64,000 nt of DNA from Acanthaster planci (GCF_001949145.1 NW_019091438.1:534219-598218), one strand, 5' to 3'. Shown: positions 15,001 through 27,000, numbered from the stretch's first letter. Translations and numbers: made by a program. The notes: generated by a model from the letters alone, not told the origin.

Positions 15001-17406
15001 TCTGAGCTGAAGGAGATACAGCAGAGCATGACCCAGTGGAAGGAAGAGACGGCCCTCAAGATGGCCAAGAAGTTTGAGGAGGAGCTCAGCAAGGAACTGG
15101 AGATGTAAGCCGGTTGCTTCCAGATCTCTTGGCAAATTTAGAGATGCACCGTAAATGCAGTGACTCATGTCTGAGAAAGTTTGTGCCTTGGTTTATGCCA
15201 CATTATTGGGAAACTTGTTTTCATGGAAAATTTATGTGAGTTGTTCCAACCAGTATTGTATTTGAGTCCATCACAAGTCCTTTTGCAAGTCCCTTCAAAA
15301 TTTCAGTCACAAGTCCCTTCACAAAGCCAGTTATGTAACAGGGTGAACAATGACAAAACAATGCTTTTGTCACAGCTCATATGAATAGCTTGTGAATTGG
15401 CTTAAGGCTGAATGACTTGTGATGGACTTGTGATGGACTTACGGGGACTTGTGACGGACTCGAATACAACACTGGTTCCAACTTCCAATGATGTCATCAG
15501 CATTCTTGGTCCTTTCAGTAACTACAGTGCTACAGGTTTGTGGTTCCTATGCTTCTGGAGTAAGTAAGTGTGTGGAATAGGCAATGTGTAGCTAGAGTTA
15601 ATATTTATCATGCTTTTCATCATCGTTCTTACGTGGCAGTCGTCTCCAGGAGGCAAGCAAGAGAGATGGGTCCTACCGAGGAAGCCAAGCCGATCTCAGG
15701 TCTAGAAACTCTTCGGTAAGTTTTTTCAGATCTAGTCGTGCTTTCTCAGGTAGAGGTTATTTATGCACCAAGTCACTTCAGTTGCAAGGCCTGAGCTCCT
15801 ATTTTGGGGAGGGGGGTGTCATAACAAAAATCAGGTGACTGCTGTCCTGGAAAGTGACAGAAGAACTCATTCATGTCTTTGTCATTCACCTCCAGACTCG
15901 ACTAGTTCAACTGCTTGCTTACGAGGATTTCACACAAAACTCTCCACCCCACAAAATCCTGTGAAACCTTATGCAACATCGAAACAAATTTCGCATCACG
16001 ACCCATCCAATTTTTCAATTTTCCCCCCTCCCCACATCGGCGTAAATAAAGTCAATGTTTCTGGTGTCTGTCTCTGTCACTAGGGGAATGGTAGTCCCTC
16101 CACCGTCTCCTCGGCTAGCGACGCCTCCACCATCCGTCTCCTGAGGCACCTGCAGGAGAGAGTCAAGCAGCTGCGGTCGGAGAACATGAGCCTGAGGAGG
16201 AGCAGCCGGGGCCCGTTTGAGAGCTCAGGGGAGGAGAGGGCCAGCCCACACTCCAGCAAGCACAGTGAGGTATGAGGCTGTGAACCGGGGAGAAAAAAGT
16301 GCACAAACAGGAACTTAATTGTGGTGTACCTTACCTGAAATGTCATTAGGTTGTGCTTGTGGGGGTGTTAACCCTGTAAGTGGTGAGAGGGCAGAACACA
16401 TTTCTTTTGTATCACTGAAGTGAACTTTTTTAATCATGCTGAGCCAGCAGGAGTTTTTCCATAGATGGCTTTAATACAAAAGCCCATTTTTACCAAGACA
16501 GGTCTGCCAATAAATGTTAACGTTTCTCATTGACACATGCACATTGTACACAAAGTGGCACTCGCGAGAGAGTGAACTATAATGATAGAGAAAGCCCATC
16601 GCCTGCTGTAGTTGAGACTTCACAGGCGTACTTACAATGAATGCTCGTACATTCATGCCAAGTTTGAACAAGATTGGTGTGTGAAAAGCCGAGTTCTTAG
16701 GAGGGGGTCTGACTCCCAGTTGTAGTTGGTTGATTTAGTCATGGCTTATGTGGTTTTCTTTTCACTTCTGTTTCCTTTGCGAGCAGAGTGACGACAAAGA
16801 CCACCTTCTTTACCAGCTGCAGCAGCGAGTCAAGCTTTTGGAACGGCAGCTGCAGGTGGCCGAGGAACGCTGCCGAGAGAATGCTGCCTCCGTTAGCGAA
16901 AAGATCTCTGAGAACAGCCGGCTGCAGGGGGCCCTCACGCAGCAAACCAAAGTAAGAAAAAATAGATGCTGAAACATTTAGATTTTTGTGGAGTTAGGGG
17001 ATTTGGTATGATTTGATTTGATTTGATTTGATTAGTCATGAGACACTTGAGTTTGGAGTTAAAACATTTCTTAGCTGTTTTCTGGGTTTGTTACAGCAGG
17101 CAGATATTTTGAGCGGTTTAATTGCACAGTTTATTAGCATTTTTAGGAATTCTCAAAGCTAAAAAATGTTACTTGGCCTTTTTATGTTATTTGTGTGAAC
17201 ATAGATTTGTGGGCTAAATAAATGCTGAGAATGGCAACATGCTGTCAAACACAAAAAGATGCTTTCTTGGAAGAATTGAAAAAAGTGCTGGTTCCATCAC
17301 TTTATTCTCTGCTGAATTCTTTATCCATTTTCCCTAGGAACTGATGAAGATGGAGCGAGCCTATTCCAAGCTAGCCAGTCCAACTCGGACCCCCGTCCGT
17401 CTGTGA
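1..17406 (+). CDS. Long coiled-coil protein, 3' part only (15 exons, 5' truncated)
   Basis: Exons joined by GT-AG signals with frame kept throughout: 1-38, 1193-1321, 2306-2620, 3291-3386, 3766-3867, 4183-4365, 5269-5400, 11591-11805, 12477-12684, 13015-13095, 14908-15104, 15640-15715, 16084-16269, 16787-16951, 17338-17406 (stop TGA 17404-17406). Most junctions are phase 0; the exon pairs at 11805/12477 and 15104/15640 are phase 2. This gives about 728 residues of the C-terminal part; earlier exons lie left of the window. Almost every exon encodes charged heptad-like coiled coil rich in E, K, Q, R and L. The coil is broken by Ser/Gly/Pro-rich linkers at 12478-12570 and 15650-16130. The last residues are a basic SPTRTPVRL tail. 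The style suits a centrosomal, Golgi or cytoskeletal scaffold, but I see no diagnostic domain, so function is unassigned. The donor at 4366 (GTTGGT) and the acceptor at 5268 (GAAG) are weak. Exons could be missing in the 6.2-kb intron 5401-11590. Confidence 0.82.
63..205. repeat. Tandem duplication, two 70-bp units, intronic
   Basis: Two nearly identical 70-bp units start at 63 and 133, each beginning AGGGGTGACAG and ending AAAGGGTTGACTT, with only a couple of mismatches. They lie in the first intron seen, directly after the donor at 39. Any open frame across them is a by-product of the repeat. Confidence 0.9.
553..1042. mobile_element. Decayed TTAA-type MITE, copy 1
   Basis: This stretch aligns with 5493-6060 over most of its length; shared blocks include GTGGCTACTCTAA, TTTCAGCCAGGCCTGCC and GTAAAGAGAGCCCAGA. 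It begins TTAA followed by a degraded TIR (TGCTGCCGG) and ends CCCCGGCACGAAGTGGTAAA, a degraded form of the intact right end of copy 2. It lies in the intron between the exons ending at 38 and starting at 1193. No coding capacity is seen. Confidence 0.75.
2590..2935. repeat. Tandem duplication of an exon 3' end with its donor and intron start
   Basis: The block at about 2588-2755 holds the last bases of the 2306-2620 exon, its donor and about 130 bp of intron. A diverged copy follows at about 2768-2935. Matching landmarks are GAGGGAG...GAGGAGAT, GGGCA(G/A)TGT, ACAAGTACTTCAGTGT and ACCAAGTGCTGT. In the second copy the exon part has lost bases and the donor is changed, so it looks non-functional. 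Confidence 0.65.
5493..6060. mobile_element. TTAA-type MITE, copy 2, with intact terminal inverted repeats
   Basis: The element is bounded by TTAA at 5493-5496 and 6057-6060. Directly inside are perfect 15-bp inverted ends, CCACTTGCTGCCGGG on the left and CCCGGCAGCAAGTGG on the right. TTAA target duplications are typical of the piggyBac and Kolobok superfamilies. At 568 bp with no transposase frame it must be non-autonomous. A diverged copy lies at 553-1042 in another intron of the same gene. Confidence 0.88.
6176..6564. mobile_element. Second TTAA-type MITE, a different family
   Basis: It is bounded by TTAA at 6176-6179 and 6561-6564, with 12-bp inverted ends including the TTAA (TTAACCCCTTGA left, TCAAGGGGTTAA right). 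The interior does not resemble the neighbouring element at 5493-6060. It is 389 bp long and has no transposase. It sits 115 bp downstream of the other TTAA element in the same intron. Confidence 0.75.
7850..8220 (+). mobile_element. Old LINE 3' end (CR1/L2-like) fragment
   Basis: In one frame, about 7858-7942, the DNA reads CAIRDKLKLFTDFKANLKTP followed by LFKEAFAYM. This resembles the terminal motif of many non-LTR reverse transcriptase ORFs (IRD...L..FK..LKT.LF..AF). An AT-rich 3' UTR follows, with TGTAAAGTGCC at 8163-8173 and a short ATT-repeat tail ending near 8220, as in CR1/L2-like elements. The preceding frame carries a stop, so the fragment is dead. Family assignment rests on this motif only. 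Confidence 0.6.
14380..14600. repeat. Possible degraded inverted-repeat element
   Basis: The interval holds recurring AATGTC, CCAATGT and GCCGACGT-type words on both strands, for example GCTCAATGTCGGCAACC near 14418 and CCGACGTTGGCCCAATG near 14557. This is the texture of a decayed palindromic MITE. No clear ends or target duplication were found. Confidence 0.35.
14766..14822 (+). pseudogene. Vestigial duplicated exon, with acceptor and early stop
   Basis: CCAG followed by GATCAC and CAGATATCCC closely matches the start of the real exon at 14908, including the acceptor AG (14766-14767). Read in the same frame, the copy gives D H L T Q V E K H and then TAA at 14795-14797. The real exon reads D H L V Q V E E L. 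The copy is therefore a partial exon duplication 140 bp upstream that could not be used without truncating the protein. Confidence 0.75.
15243..15482. mobile_element. hAT-type MITE with 8-bp target duplication
   Basis: The element spans 15251-15474 and has 30-bp inverted ends starting CAGTRTTGTATTYGAGTCC, with three mismatches between the arms. It is flanked by a perfect 8-bp direct repeat, GTTCCAAC, at 15243-15250 and 15475-15482. An 8-bp duplication and CAGTG-like ends are the hAT hallmarks. Internally AAGTCC/GGACTT motifs repeat. At 224 bp it is non-autonomous. It lies in the intron between the 15104 donor and the 15639 acceptor. Confidence 0.88.
17009..17033. repeat. ATTTG pentanucleotide microsatellite
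   Basis: About five head-to-tail ATTTG units lie in the last intron of the coiled-coil gene. Confidence 0.85.
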
Positions 17407-20400
17407 TAAACCGTCCATATCTTCCACGAGACTGCCATGAAAGTTTGCCGACAAACCAACCTCCTTAACTGAAACCATCGGTGCATTGGCCAAGAAGGAG
17501 TGAATAAACATGTTCCATGTAATTTAGAGCAAAGTGGTTCCAAATCAGCTGGTGGCTTTTCCACAGTGTGTCTTGTGGACCTAGTTTTCTTGAGTAAATC
17601 CTCACCAGGGGCACCCTCAGAGAGAGGCGACAGACACTTGAACACCGTCAGCATGGCTCACCTGGTGATCCTGCGGAAACCATGATGCATTTGTGCACAT
17701 TACAATGAAAATGCATTGTGTCCCAGACAAGGTAGCCATCGTGATTGATCACACCGAGTAATCTAATGTTGCAATGTGAAATTTCAGCCCCAAGCTTGTG
17801 GTTTCAGAACTTAAAACCCATTGAGAAAAGAAGAAACACAGTTTAGTTACAGCAGACAGCTTTTAGGGTCCTCAACCCTGCACACATTTGTTGTTTTTGC
17901 ACAAACATGAAGAAAATGGAAGAGAAGAATTTCAGCCACTCACCATCGGGTGAACATTTGTTCTGAAAGAATTGATCGTTCTGCAGAGCAAGGACCTCAC
18001 AGAGAAATTACACTCAATCAGTCGTCACTATTTCTTGTGGCTTTGTGGGAATAGGCAACATAATTATTATTTCAAGACCAGATTTGATACGCACACAACA
18101 GCCTTAAGTTTTTCACAAGTCACTGAACATGGCATCTGTATTTTTTTCCGCGTGTTTCTCTGTGAATATTTGCAGTTTTTTATGTCTGCAGTGAGCTGAC
18201 TGATCTGTCCACATAGGTAACCCATTACCCCGTTTATTTTGAATTGAACTTTATTATCAACTCAGTGTTTGTGTTTATCCACACTTTTGGATACAGATTT
18301 ATTTCTTGTACATGCAACATTGAAGAAAATGTTGATGGGATAATTTAAAATTTACTGACAATTTTTTTTAAGTGTGTTTTCCACCATGAAAACTGAACAT
18401 AAAATGACTTTCCGGTCGGCTAACACAGGGTATTTAAAATTTAATTTTTTTCAATTTTTATCATGGGAAAATACAGAGATTCTGTTTGTTTACGCCTGTG
18501 TGCTACTTTTAATGTTTGTGTCTTGATTGCTCTTTGTATATAATTTGAAGTGAAAGTTCAAATTATTTCTTTTATATAAAACATTTTAGCATTTTAAGAT
18601 TTTCCAGATGTGCCTATTTGATTGAAATAGTTAAATCACGGTGCATGCATTCATTTTTTAAAATTACTTTCACACATTCCCACCATGTGATTTACTGAAA
18701 TTAGACCAAAGCAAAAATTTTAGACTTGTATGTTAATTCGTAAATTCTGTAGATTTCTATTATCTGTCCGATCTTTCATTTTAATGCAAAAAAAATGTGT
18801 GTAAATACTGAATGAAATTATTTATTCTAAAAAAATGCACGATTGTTTGAATTTGCTGAAGTGTCAGCCCGATTATGCAAAATTTTCACTTTGGAAATTT
18901 CCTTTGATGTGAAATGAAAATCAACCATTTTGGTATTGCAGGAAGATAGTATGATTGCTGGTTTGGTTCTGTCGGAAGGACACGAGTTGAATGAGTTCTT
19001 TGATTTGGAACTTGCGTGAGCCTGCGTTTTAAAGAAATGCATTTTTACTGTGATAGCGCTTGGTTGTAAAGCTACAAGTTCTGCCGCTGGCTTGTTGCTG
19101 TCTTCACAAAAACTGGCAGATCGATTTTTTGGAGTCTTGAATTATATTTTTTTAAAAGAAAATGGCGAGTGTTGTTTGTTGGGATCACGTGCTTTTCCTT
19201 GAGAATTTTGTAAAATGTGATTATTTATCGTGAAACAACTTCCAACTGGAGCTAAATCCACATCACTTGTTCATTGTTGGTTGAACTCACATTCCCGACG
19301 AGTAAATTTTCTTACATTTGAATGGTTTGTCTAACCTTAACGAAGTAATGAAATAGTGATTGTGTTTCTTTTAAAGGAAACCTGCCGTTTTTATCCGTCT
19401 TAATTCAAACGATTTCTCCTTCTCTAAACTGTTCCGTGGAAACGAGGTATTGACATTTTAATGACTGTCCAAAAGACATACATTCATTACAACGTCAGTA
19501 CCTTTTTTACCGAGGAAAAAATGTTTTCAAGCCCCCAGAACAAGGTTTGGGTCTCCAAAACGGCACTAAAATATTTTTGTGTAACCTTTTTGATTTATTG
19601 GAATGTGCATGAACCTGACGCGCATTTTATTGTTATCGATTTTATATTCTCAGTATCCCTCAGATATAAGGGTGGATATGGTAACGATTGAACTCGATTC
19701 ATAGTTGACAAATGCATCTTTTTTTCACTTCGCATAAATTGACTCACGTGTGCAGTTGGTCGATTTTACTTCCGACCCGTTACAGCGAAGAGAATTTCAT
19801 ACGGCAACCTGGTCGAAGCGATCGTGAGGATGTCTGTTTGAAGCGGAAAGGAAGATTATCTCTCCGAGTTTTCTGTTCACGAAACGTTAAGCTCATTCCA
19901 AATAATGCACCTTTAAATATTCCGTCCGAAATAGTTTATAGATATAAATAGTTTATCATACTATGACTCCACTTAATATTGCACTTATCATGACCACAGT
20001 CTTGTTCATTGACAATGGCATATATTCTCCAAACGTGTACCACGTCATGATAATTATGCGTTTTCCCGCAGTATTCTTGTAGAGACTCTATTATCGTGAG
20101 TACTTGTAGTTTTACTGTTCATATGCACAGACTTCACAAACCAACTAGCTGAAGTTATTTTTTTTCTGGCACCTTAACAGTAAATAAAGAGCCGTTTATA
20201 TGTTCTCATGAACTTTGAACTTGTAACCCAGACTGGGCCTATTAAACTCTGTTCAGTACCGTTGGTCTTTGTTTTCTCTAGTGCTTAACAGCCACTGAGA
20301 AATAACAAAATGTGACTTCGAATTATTTAAGTATGGCATGCGTATTCTATATCAATTTGTCGGTCTTTCAAGCGTATAATTGTACCTTGGTATGTTGAAT

Positions 20401-21900
20401 TCTTGCGGGGACCCTCCCGTCGAGGTTTACCTTAAGATATCCTGAGCGCATTACACTCAGTTGACCATATAATTACACAAATCGAGTTTAAGTCACGTAC
20501 GGACTGAACTTTTTTTTCGGAGACTGCCTGACAACGAATTGTATTTTTAAACTCAGAATTTTATTTCAAGAATCGTTCAAGAGTATAATGTGATCATTTA
20601 AATTTAGAGAATTGTATTTTGATAGATTAATTAAAGTATTTTGAATACGATTTATTTGATTGTTTTCCTCGAAGTTTTTTTTTGGTATTTTGTATAAGCG
20701 CACTGATCCGAGTAATGCGTGTGCATGTCCGCACACCTGGAGATTGCTATCGTTATCAGGGTTGATTATAATAACGAACTATTTATCATTATATCCAAGT
20801 CTGTGATTGTGATTGGCACTGATATACTGTACTTATTCTCAGCTGTGGAGAAAAACTAACTCGAGAAGAAGACGGGTGCAAAGGGAATACGATTCACCAA
20901 GTAAGAGTGAAGTCATCAATCTATAGCTGTGGACGTAGGTAGGACTGGATGGGTGTCTGCTAAACGTTCTGTACGTGTGCCTTTCGTTCAGCCAGTTAAA
21001 TCATGATCTCTCTGTGTTTTGGGGAAGTGACATCTTACATTGTATTTTGCCCACTTGTGGTCACAGTGGTCTCCCTCATAATGACTAGAGCGTGTAGGCA
21101 GCGTAGAACCGGCAGAATTGATTTCCAGTGTGGGAAGTCGATTTACCGAGACACAAGGGAATTGAAGGGCTCATGTATAGGCCTATCGCGCCGGTACAGA
21201 CTAGGCTTATCTCGTAAACAGTCCTTCAAGTTTGGGTTTAGATATTTTCGGAGTGAAATTTGCCACAAAATTTCACAATCGTCAGTCCCCGCCACCAAAC
21301 TGAGCGTAAATGGGAAGTCTTTTGCTGAGATGGGTTTTCCTCGTTCTCACTCGTTCTCACTCCGATTTAAGGGGAGCTAACCACCGTCCGTCTCACACTT
21401 TGTCAACCTTAATGTTTGCAGCTTTGCTCGTCGCCCAGCTGGGAAGGCTGATGGCCTTGCACAGATATTTTAGTGAAGGAAATACGTCACATGGGGTCAC
21501 AGCTGACGACGCGCAGCGCATCTGGGTAAATGTCTGCCAGTCGAGGGAGTTCCCTCAGTGCGTTGCACAAGGCTCACAGGCGGCGGTTATCAATTCGATA
21601 TTTTTTTTTATTTTTCTTCCTCATTGCTGAAAATATTCTCAATACACTTTATTCGCTCATCCAAAATCGCGCTGGGCGACAGCGAAGTTTGCAGCAGTAT
21701 TTAATACCGTTTGAGGGCGCTATTTCAAATGCCTTAATTGTCCGGCTGTAAAGCCGCAGTCTGATTAATACCCTCGCGTTTAGTGGCTACGGCTTTGAGC
21801 TTTGACCTGTGCGTGCATCACGCTACGCGGTAAATAGCTAGTCTTAGCCGTATACGCAAATCTCGAAATGAACTCCTCTCCGACCTCCGTTCCCTTGTAT
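17407..21900. other. 3' flank of the coiled-coil gene and intergenic DNA
   Basis: After the stop at 17406 the sequence becomes AT-rich. Candidate polyadenylation signals AATAAA occur at 17503-17508 and near 20183-20188; which one is used cannot be told. No open frame here has protein-like composition or splice structure. The 125-codon frame at 21003-21380 shows nothing recognisable. Confidence 0.6.
17503..17508 (+). terminator. Candidate polyadenylation signal of the coiled-coil gene
   Basis: AATAAA lies 97 bases after the stop codon and is followed by TG-rich sequence. Several AT-rich alternatives lie further downstream. Confidence 0.3.
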
Positions 21901-21929
21901 AGCTTGCGTACAGAAACGCGCGGTTTTCA

Positions 21930-21982
21930 TAGTTAAATTTCTATGTTGGCGCCCATTACAAATCATCCAGCAACTGTGTGAG
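21930..21982 (+). promoter_or_regulatory. Possible first noncoding exon and E2F-like site for HIRIP3
   Basis: TTGGCGCC at 21946-21953 fits the palindromic E2F core. About 30 bp later a good donor, GAG/GTGAGC, begins at 21983. The HIRIP3 coding exon at 24077 is preceded by a convincing acceptor at 24048-24049, so an upstream exon must exist, and this is the best candidate I see. The link is inferred. Confidence 0.25.
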
Positions 21983-22383
21983 GTGAGCTTGCTGGTGCTG
22001 TTTGGTTAGTGTAACTCTGAGTGTAAGTGTTTGGCACAATCTTGACTCTTCTTACGCAAATTTGGCCTAGGGCCTACGGCGCGATAGGCCTATTTCATCC
22101 CAAGGAATCATCCCGAGTTGATTTGCCTTGACTTGAGTAAATTTTGGAAAAAATCCATTAGTAAGAAAAACTTAAATAACTCAGGAAGGAGAAACCTAGG
22201 CCTACAATAAATTTACGCAAGATTCAAGATTGTGCAAACATGAATAGTAAATTCGAATACATAAAAGTTCAATTCACAAAATTTATTAAAACTAAGTTAG
22301 GCCAGGCATGCCAGGCTTAGGCCCGTACCATGGTAAATGGTTCATTTACCAGCCTGAGCCTGGCCTATACATGTAGTTGATTT

Positions 22384-22430
22384 GGGACCGAGTTGACTCG
22401 GGACCGAGTTGACTCATGGACAGAGTCGAC
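22384..22430. repeat. Short 16-bp tandem repeat
   Basis: GGGACCGAGTTGACTC occurs twice head to tail (about 22384-22415), followed by a diverged third unit. Confidence 0.7.
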
Positions 22431-23066
22431 CGTAAAGCATTCCATAGAGGCCTATCAATACCTGTAGGCTGTAGCCTCAGTGTATGCCCTGGTACTGGTA
22501 TCCGTTAGTACACTGTTCTTGTAAATTATGAGGATACAAAGTCTGCTTTTACAAAGGAATGTAACCCACCTAGAGACATGTAGCCTAAGTTTCCACTGAT
22601 GCCCTCTTTCATATCATAAAGATTAGGTATGTTTGTGAAAAGAGGATAGGCTTTCGTTTTTTAGGGAAATTATGGGGTAAAATGGCTGGTAGTGTATGTG
22701 ACATGTCTCGACGAAGTCATGGAAGAGCTGTGAGCATAGACAATTAGCAAGTGCAATCTGGTTCCCCGACTTGGATGAAGAGTTTTGAGGAATGTTAATG
22801 AATCTTGGTTTATTCACAATAGCACAGTCTGTTAACGAGCCTGGAAACGAAATGGCATGACCCGACTGAGCAGTTGTCTCTTGCCAAACGCAGATAAAAA
22901 AGTTGTATTTTTTTTACTCAGAAACTGTCAAAATTTACCTAACCCAGAGTTATTAGGATTAAGCACGAAGGAATGGTTGCTCAAGGACAAAATGTCACTT
23001 ATTTTGTCATAAATTGAACCTTGTTTCCTTATACATGTAGGACCAGAGTGCTAAAGGTAGGGGACA

Positions 23067-23166
23067 GCCTAGTTCTACTGAGTGGAGCGTTACTATTCCT
23101 CTTTTTCAAAAACGGCTGATCCAGTCCAATATTTGAAAAAGAGGCTCCAGTCAGTAGAGCTAGGGA
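23067..23166. repeat. Imperfect inverted repeat (about 100 bp)
   Basis: The left arm (CCTAGTTCTACTGAGTGGAG, then CCTCTTTTTCAAA) pairs with the right arm (TTTGAAAAAGAGG, then CTCCAGTCAGTAGAGCTAGG). An AT-rich spacer lies between, and about ten extra bases interrupt the left arm. It is probably a MITE remnant in the putative first intron of HIRIP3. Confidence 0.75.
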
Positions 23167-24076
23167 CAACCACATATGGACATCTCTAATTTTCCCTCAC
23201 AGTTTAGTAGCAATCAGAAAGTGACAACATGTCCCACGAGTCAAATTTAGCAATGAAAATACTGGAGCAGTTACAATGTGATTAGAAAGTACTTAACGTT
23301 TTTCAGACCAGTCTCATATAGAGTTTGTGAACAGGCCGTCAAGTGGTGTCTAGATATGGAACTCTTTCCTTCCGACCAAAGTTAGGCATATAATATCATC
23401 AATCTCTGTCCTACATGTATTTTGTTTGTTTAGGAGGAGTCTTATTCTACAGTGATGCAGATGAGTAGGGTTTGTTTGAAAGGTTTATAGCTCTACAAAT
23501 ACTACATAATTCCATAATTGCTGATTTTTGTACCCCAACATTACGGCATTGGCAGTTAGATATTTGATCGTGTTTGCTTTTCGTATTTTGACGGCATGGC
23601 AACTAAACATGTGACCAGATGTACACTTATACACATGTAGAGCTCAGAAAACTCAGCCGATGCAATGGCCCATGACGCGGAGAGACTCGCCAGCAGATAT
23701 GGTAGATATCCCCATGACATGAACCATACATATTTGAGTTTTTTTCCAAGCAGGAACATTATGTCCCTTGGAACTAGGGACACTGACCTGACTTTGCACC
23801 ACAGCCGACACTGTGGCAAGGCAAAAGGGGGTCGTGTCTCCATCTTTCTTCTAGGCTCTAGCCACAGATCTTTACCTAGTACCTTGTTGCCATGCAAATC
23901 CGCCAAAGGGGATAACATACTTATAAACAAATATTGCCAGATATTGCTCAGTGTGCTCTAAAACTTTTGGGGCACTTCCACTTGAATTATTTTGCTTCTT
24001 GTTGATATGGCTGATATTTTACTTTGTTCTCCTGGTTCCTTGTGATCAGGGCTCTGGCTTCCAAACATTCAACATC

Positions 24077-27000
24077 ATGGCAGCTACCAAGAAACGGAAG
24101 AGGATTCTTCTACCGGAGAGTTCCTCAGAATCAGAACAAGAGGACTGGGATTGGAAAACTTCCGGGAAAGGTGCACTCACTCACAGACTGAGGAGTGTTG
24201 CCAATGTCAGGCTAGACGTGAAGAGAATGAGGCAGGAGGAGGTAGATAGTGACAAAGAGGGTGGGGCAGTGAACAAACTCAGCAGTGATACATCTCTGAG
24301 CGACGAGGAGGAAGACGGTGACGAATCTGAAGACCACGAGAATATTTCTCCTGTTTATGTGGTTGAAGCCTCTCCCAGAGATGATGAGGAGAATGAAGAT
24401 GTTGACAGTGATTTGGATGGCGATTTGAAGGAACTGTCTAGATGCCAGGAGCAGAAAGATACGTCGGCCCCTGGTAGTAAAGCATCTTCAAGTGATGATG
24501 AAGACTGTGATGTTGCTTCCTCACCTGGTGATCAGAAACCATCAGCAAGCAACAGTGATGGTCATATCGATGACAGTTACGATGATCTTGATGACGATGC
24601 TGATAATGATTGTGCAAATGTAGGCAAGGTCTCAGTGCGTGTTGGTGCACAAAAACTTCGGGGAAATTTGTTATCCTCCAGCAACGACGAAGAGGATTCG
24701 GGATCAGAAGAGCTAAAGATGGTATCACTACATCCTCCTTGTACTGGCAGAGCACGTCCCAAAGCTGCAGCGAAAGAGATTTCAAATACCCTGAAGGATG
24801 TGAAAAGAAAAGTGCCGGCAGCAGACTTTGAAAGTCCCAGGACGTTGGCATTGAAAAGTCAGATGCGGAAGTCCAAACCTGTCGTGGAGATTGAAGTCAT
24901 GGATAAGAGACTTCTCCAAGGGCTGTCACCACATCTTGTCTCATTGCCGAGGAGCAGGATCAAGGTTGGAAATCGTAGAGATAATGTAGATACCGACAGA
25001 AAAGAGACGTCTGCTGTCAAGCGTAAACGTGGTCAGGTAGAGGTTAAAGAAGACAGTTCTGAGGAGGACAACAAGAGCAGTGAGTTTGAGGAGTCTTCTG
25101 AGGAGGAATTTTCCAACGGGGATGAAAGCTCAATTAATTCACGGAGGGCATTTATACAGAATCAGGAAAACTGCACTCGAAGCCCAAGAAAGTCTTCCCA
25201 GAGGGTGTCCTCACAGGGGATAGTAAAAGGTCTCGAGCATTCCAGCAGTGATGAAAATGAAGAATCTGGCACCCAGTCCTCATCTGACTCCGACGAGCCT
25301 CTAGGGAAGGCCCAAGCAAAATTCTCTTCCAGTCAAAGAAATTCCAAGGTCCATTTATCTGATTCTGACAGTGAGAGCGAAAATGAGCTTGTTGCAAGAA
25401 GTAATTCCTCCAGGGTCGGTGTGAAGCGAAGATTGTCAAAAGGAAAACTGGGAGAGAACTCGGATACTGAAGATGATTTTGAAACTGGAAGTGAGATAAT
25501 CACACTTGCCAGTAAAAAGAAAGCAAAGAAAAAGTCTCATTCTGTTGAGAGGAAAGAAAATCTTTTTGGCAGCTCCAAAAGAGGATATGTCAGTGATTCA
25601 GACAGTGACTTCACTGCATGTTCCAACAAGCCCAGTCGCATCTCAAAAACAAATTCCCATAGCTCCAAAGTGAAACTCACTGTAATTTCCGGAGAGAAAT
25701 GCCCAAGGAAACATTCGGCATCCAAGGCAAGTCCCCGTTGCCAATCCAAAGTTCGGGAGACAAAATCTCTGAAGAATTCTGCTCACAACGCAAAGTCAAG
25801 ATATCGTGCATCCGAATCTGAAAGTGATAGTGGTGATGACCAAGGCCTTGCATCGAAATTTCAGAAAGAGAGTTTGAGACCCTGCAGCCCATCTGCTAGT
25901 GATGCGAGTGTTTCCTCTGACAGTGATTCTGATGATGAGCCCCTATCTTTGAAGAAAAATTTCTTCAAGCAAGATCCATCCGCAAGACGGGGGAAAACCG
26001 AGATGCTAGTGGAGAGCTCATCAGAAGAAGAGTATAATGGTGCCGTAGAAACAGACTTGAAACCACAGGATGGAAGTTGGAAGAAGCGGGGGGATTTTTC
26101 CAAACAAATTGAAGATTCTAGTAGCAGTGAGGGAAGTGACCGAAAGGTAAAGAAATCAGATTCTTCAAAAGGAAAAAGGAGGATAAGGTGGGGTAAGTCC
26201 AGAAAGCTGTCCACAAAGAAGCATCTCCAAGAAGAAGAAACAAGAAAGGAAAGGACAGATGATCAAGAAAACAACAGCAGTTCAGATTCCAGCTCTGTCA
26301 GCAGCAGTCTGACCATCAGCAGTCTCTCATCAGTTGATGAAGAGGAGGACACGCAGAAAACAAAGTTGAACCAGAAGACAAAGAATGAGAGATCCTCAGG
26401 GGAGAGAGGAGATGCCCAGAGTAGAAGAGGTACCTCAGGGAGCAATGGAACTGTAAGAAAGGTTTGAGCAGCCTCACTTCATTACATTGTCAAAATCAAA
26501 TTTGATTTTGATTTGATTTTTTTATTTGATGAGGCATGCTGTCTTTGTATTGTGGCAAGAAATGTCAGTTTTGAGTTTGGGGAAATTTTGTCTGCGTTTG
26601 CCCATTTGAAAAATCCCATTGACAGTACTACATCCAGCAATAAAAAGCAAAACCCTTGTAAACATACACCATGTGTGTCAGCCATGTACCTCAGAACATC
26701 AGAAGTATCTCTAAGGGTTCAGCTGTTTTCAAAGTGGTAGCTTTCACTCTCACAATAAATCGCACTCTCACAACAAATTGCACTGCCTATTCGCAGTCAC
26801 TTGCTCTATCATTTTATCTTGATGCATCCTGGCCAAATTTTGCCAAGGATGTGTATTAGTAGCTGTAATTTAATGCATTTGTTCAGCTTTTTAGCGCTTG
26901 CTTTCAAGGCGTATTATTCAGGATGGTCTTTGATTATGCTGTGCAGAGTTCTGCCAACAGCAGACGGGACACAAAGACGGCTGCCCAGAAACAAAACAAG

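Noticed and set aside
21003-21380. 125-codon open frame
   Set aside because: It has no domain, no splice or promoter context, and composition like the surrounding noncoding DNA.
23951-24076. N-terminal extension of the HIRIP3 frame with a hydrophobic stretch that looks like a signal anchor
   Set aside because: Bases 23951-24049 are a pyrimidine-rich intron end with an acceptor AG at 24048-24049; the hydrophobic residues are an artefact of that tract.
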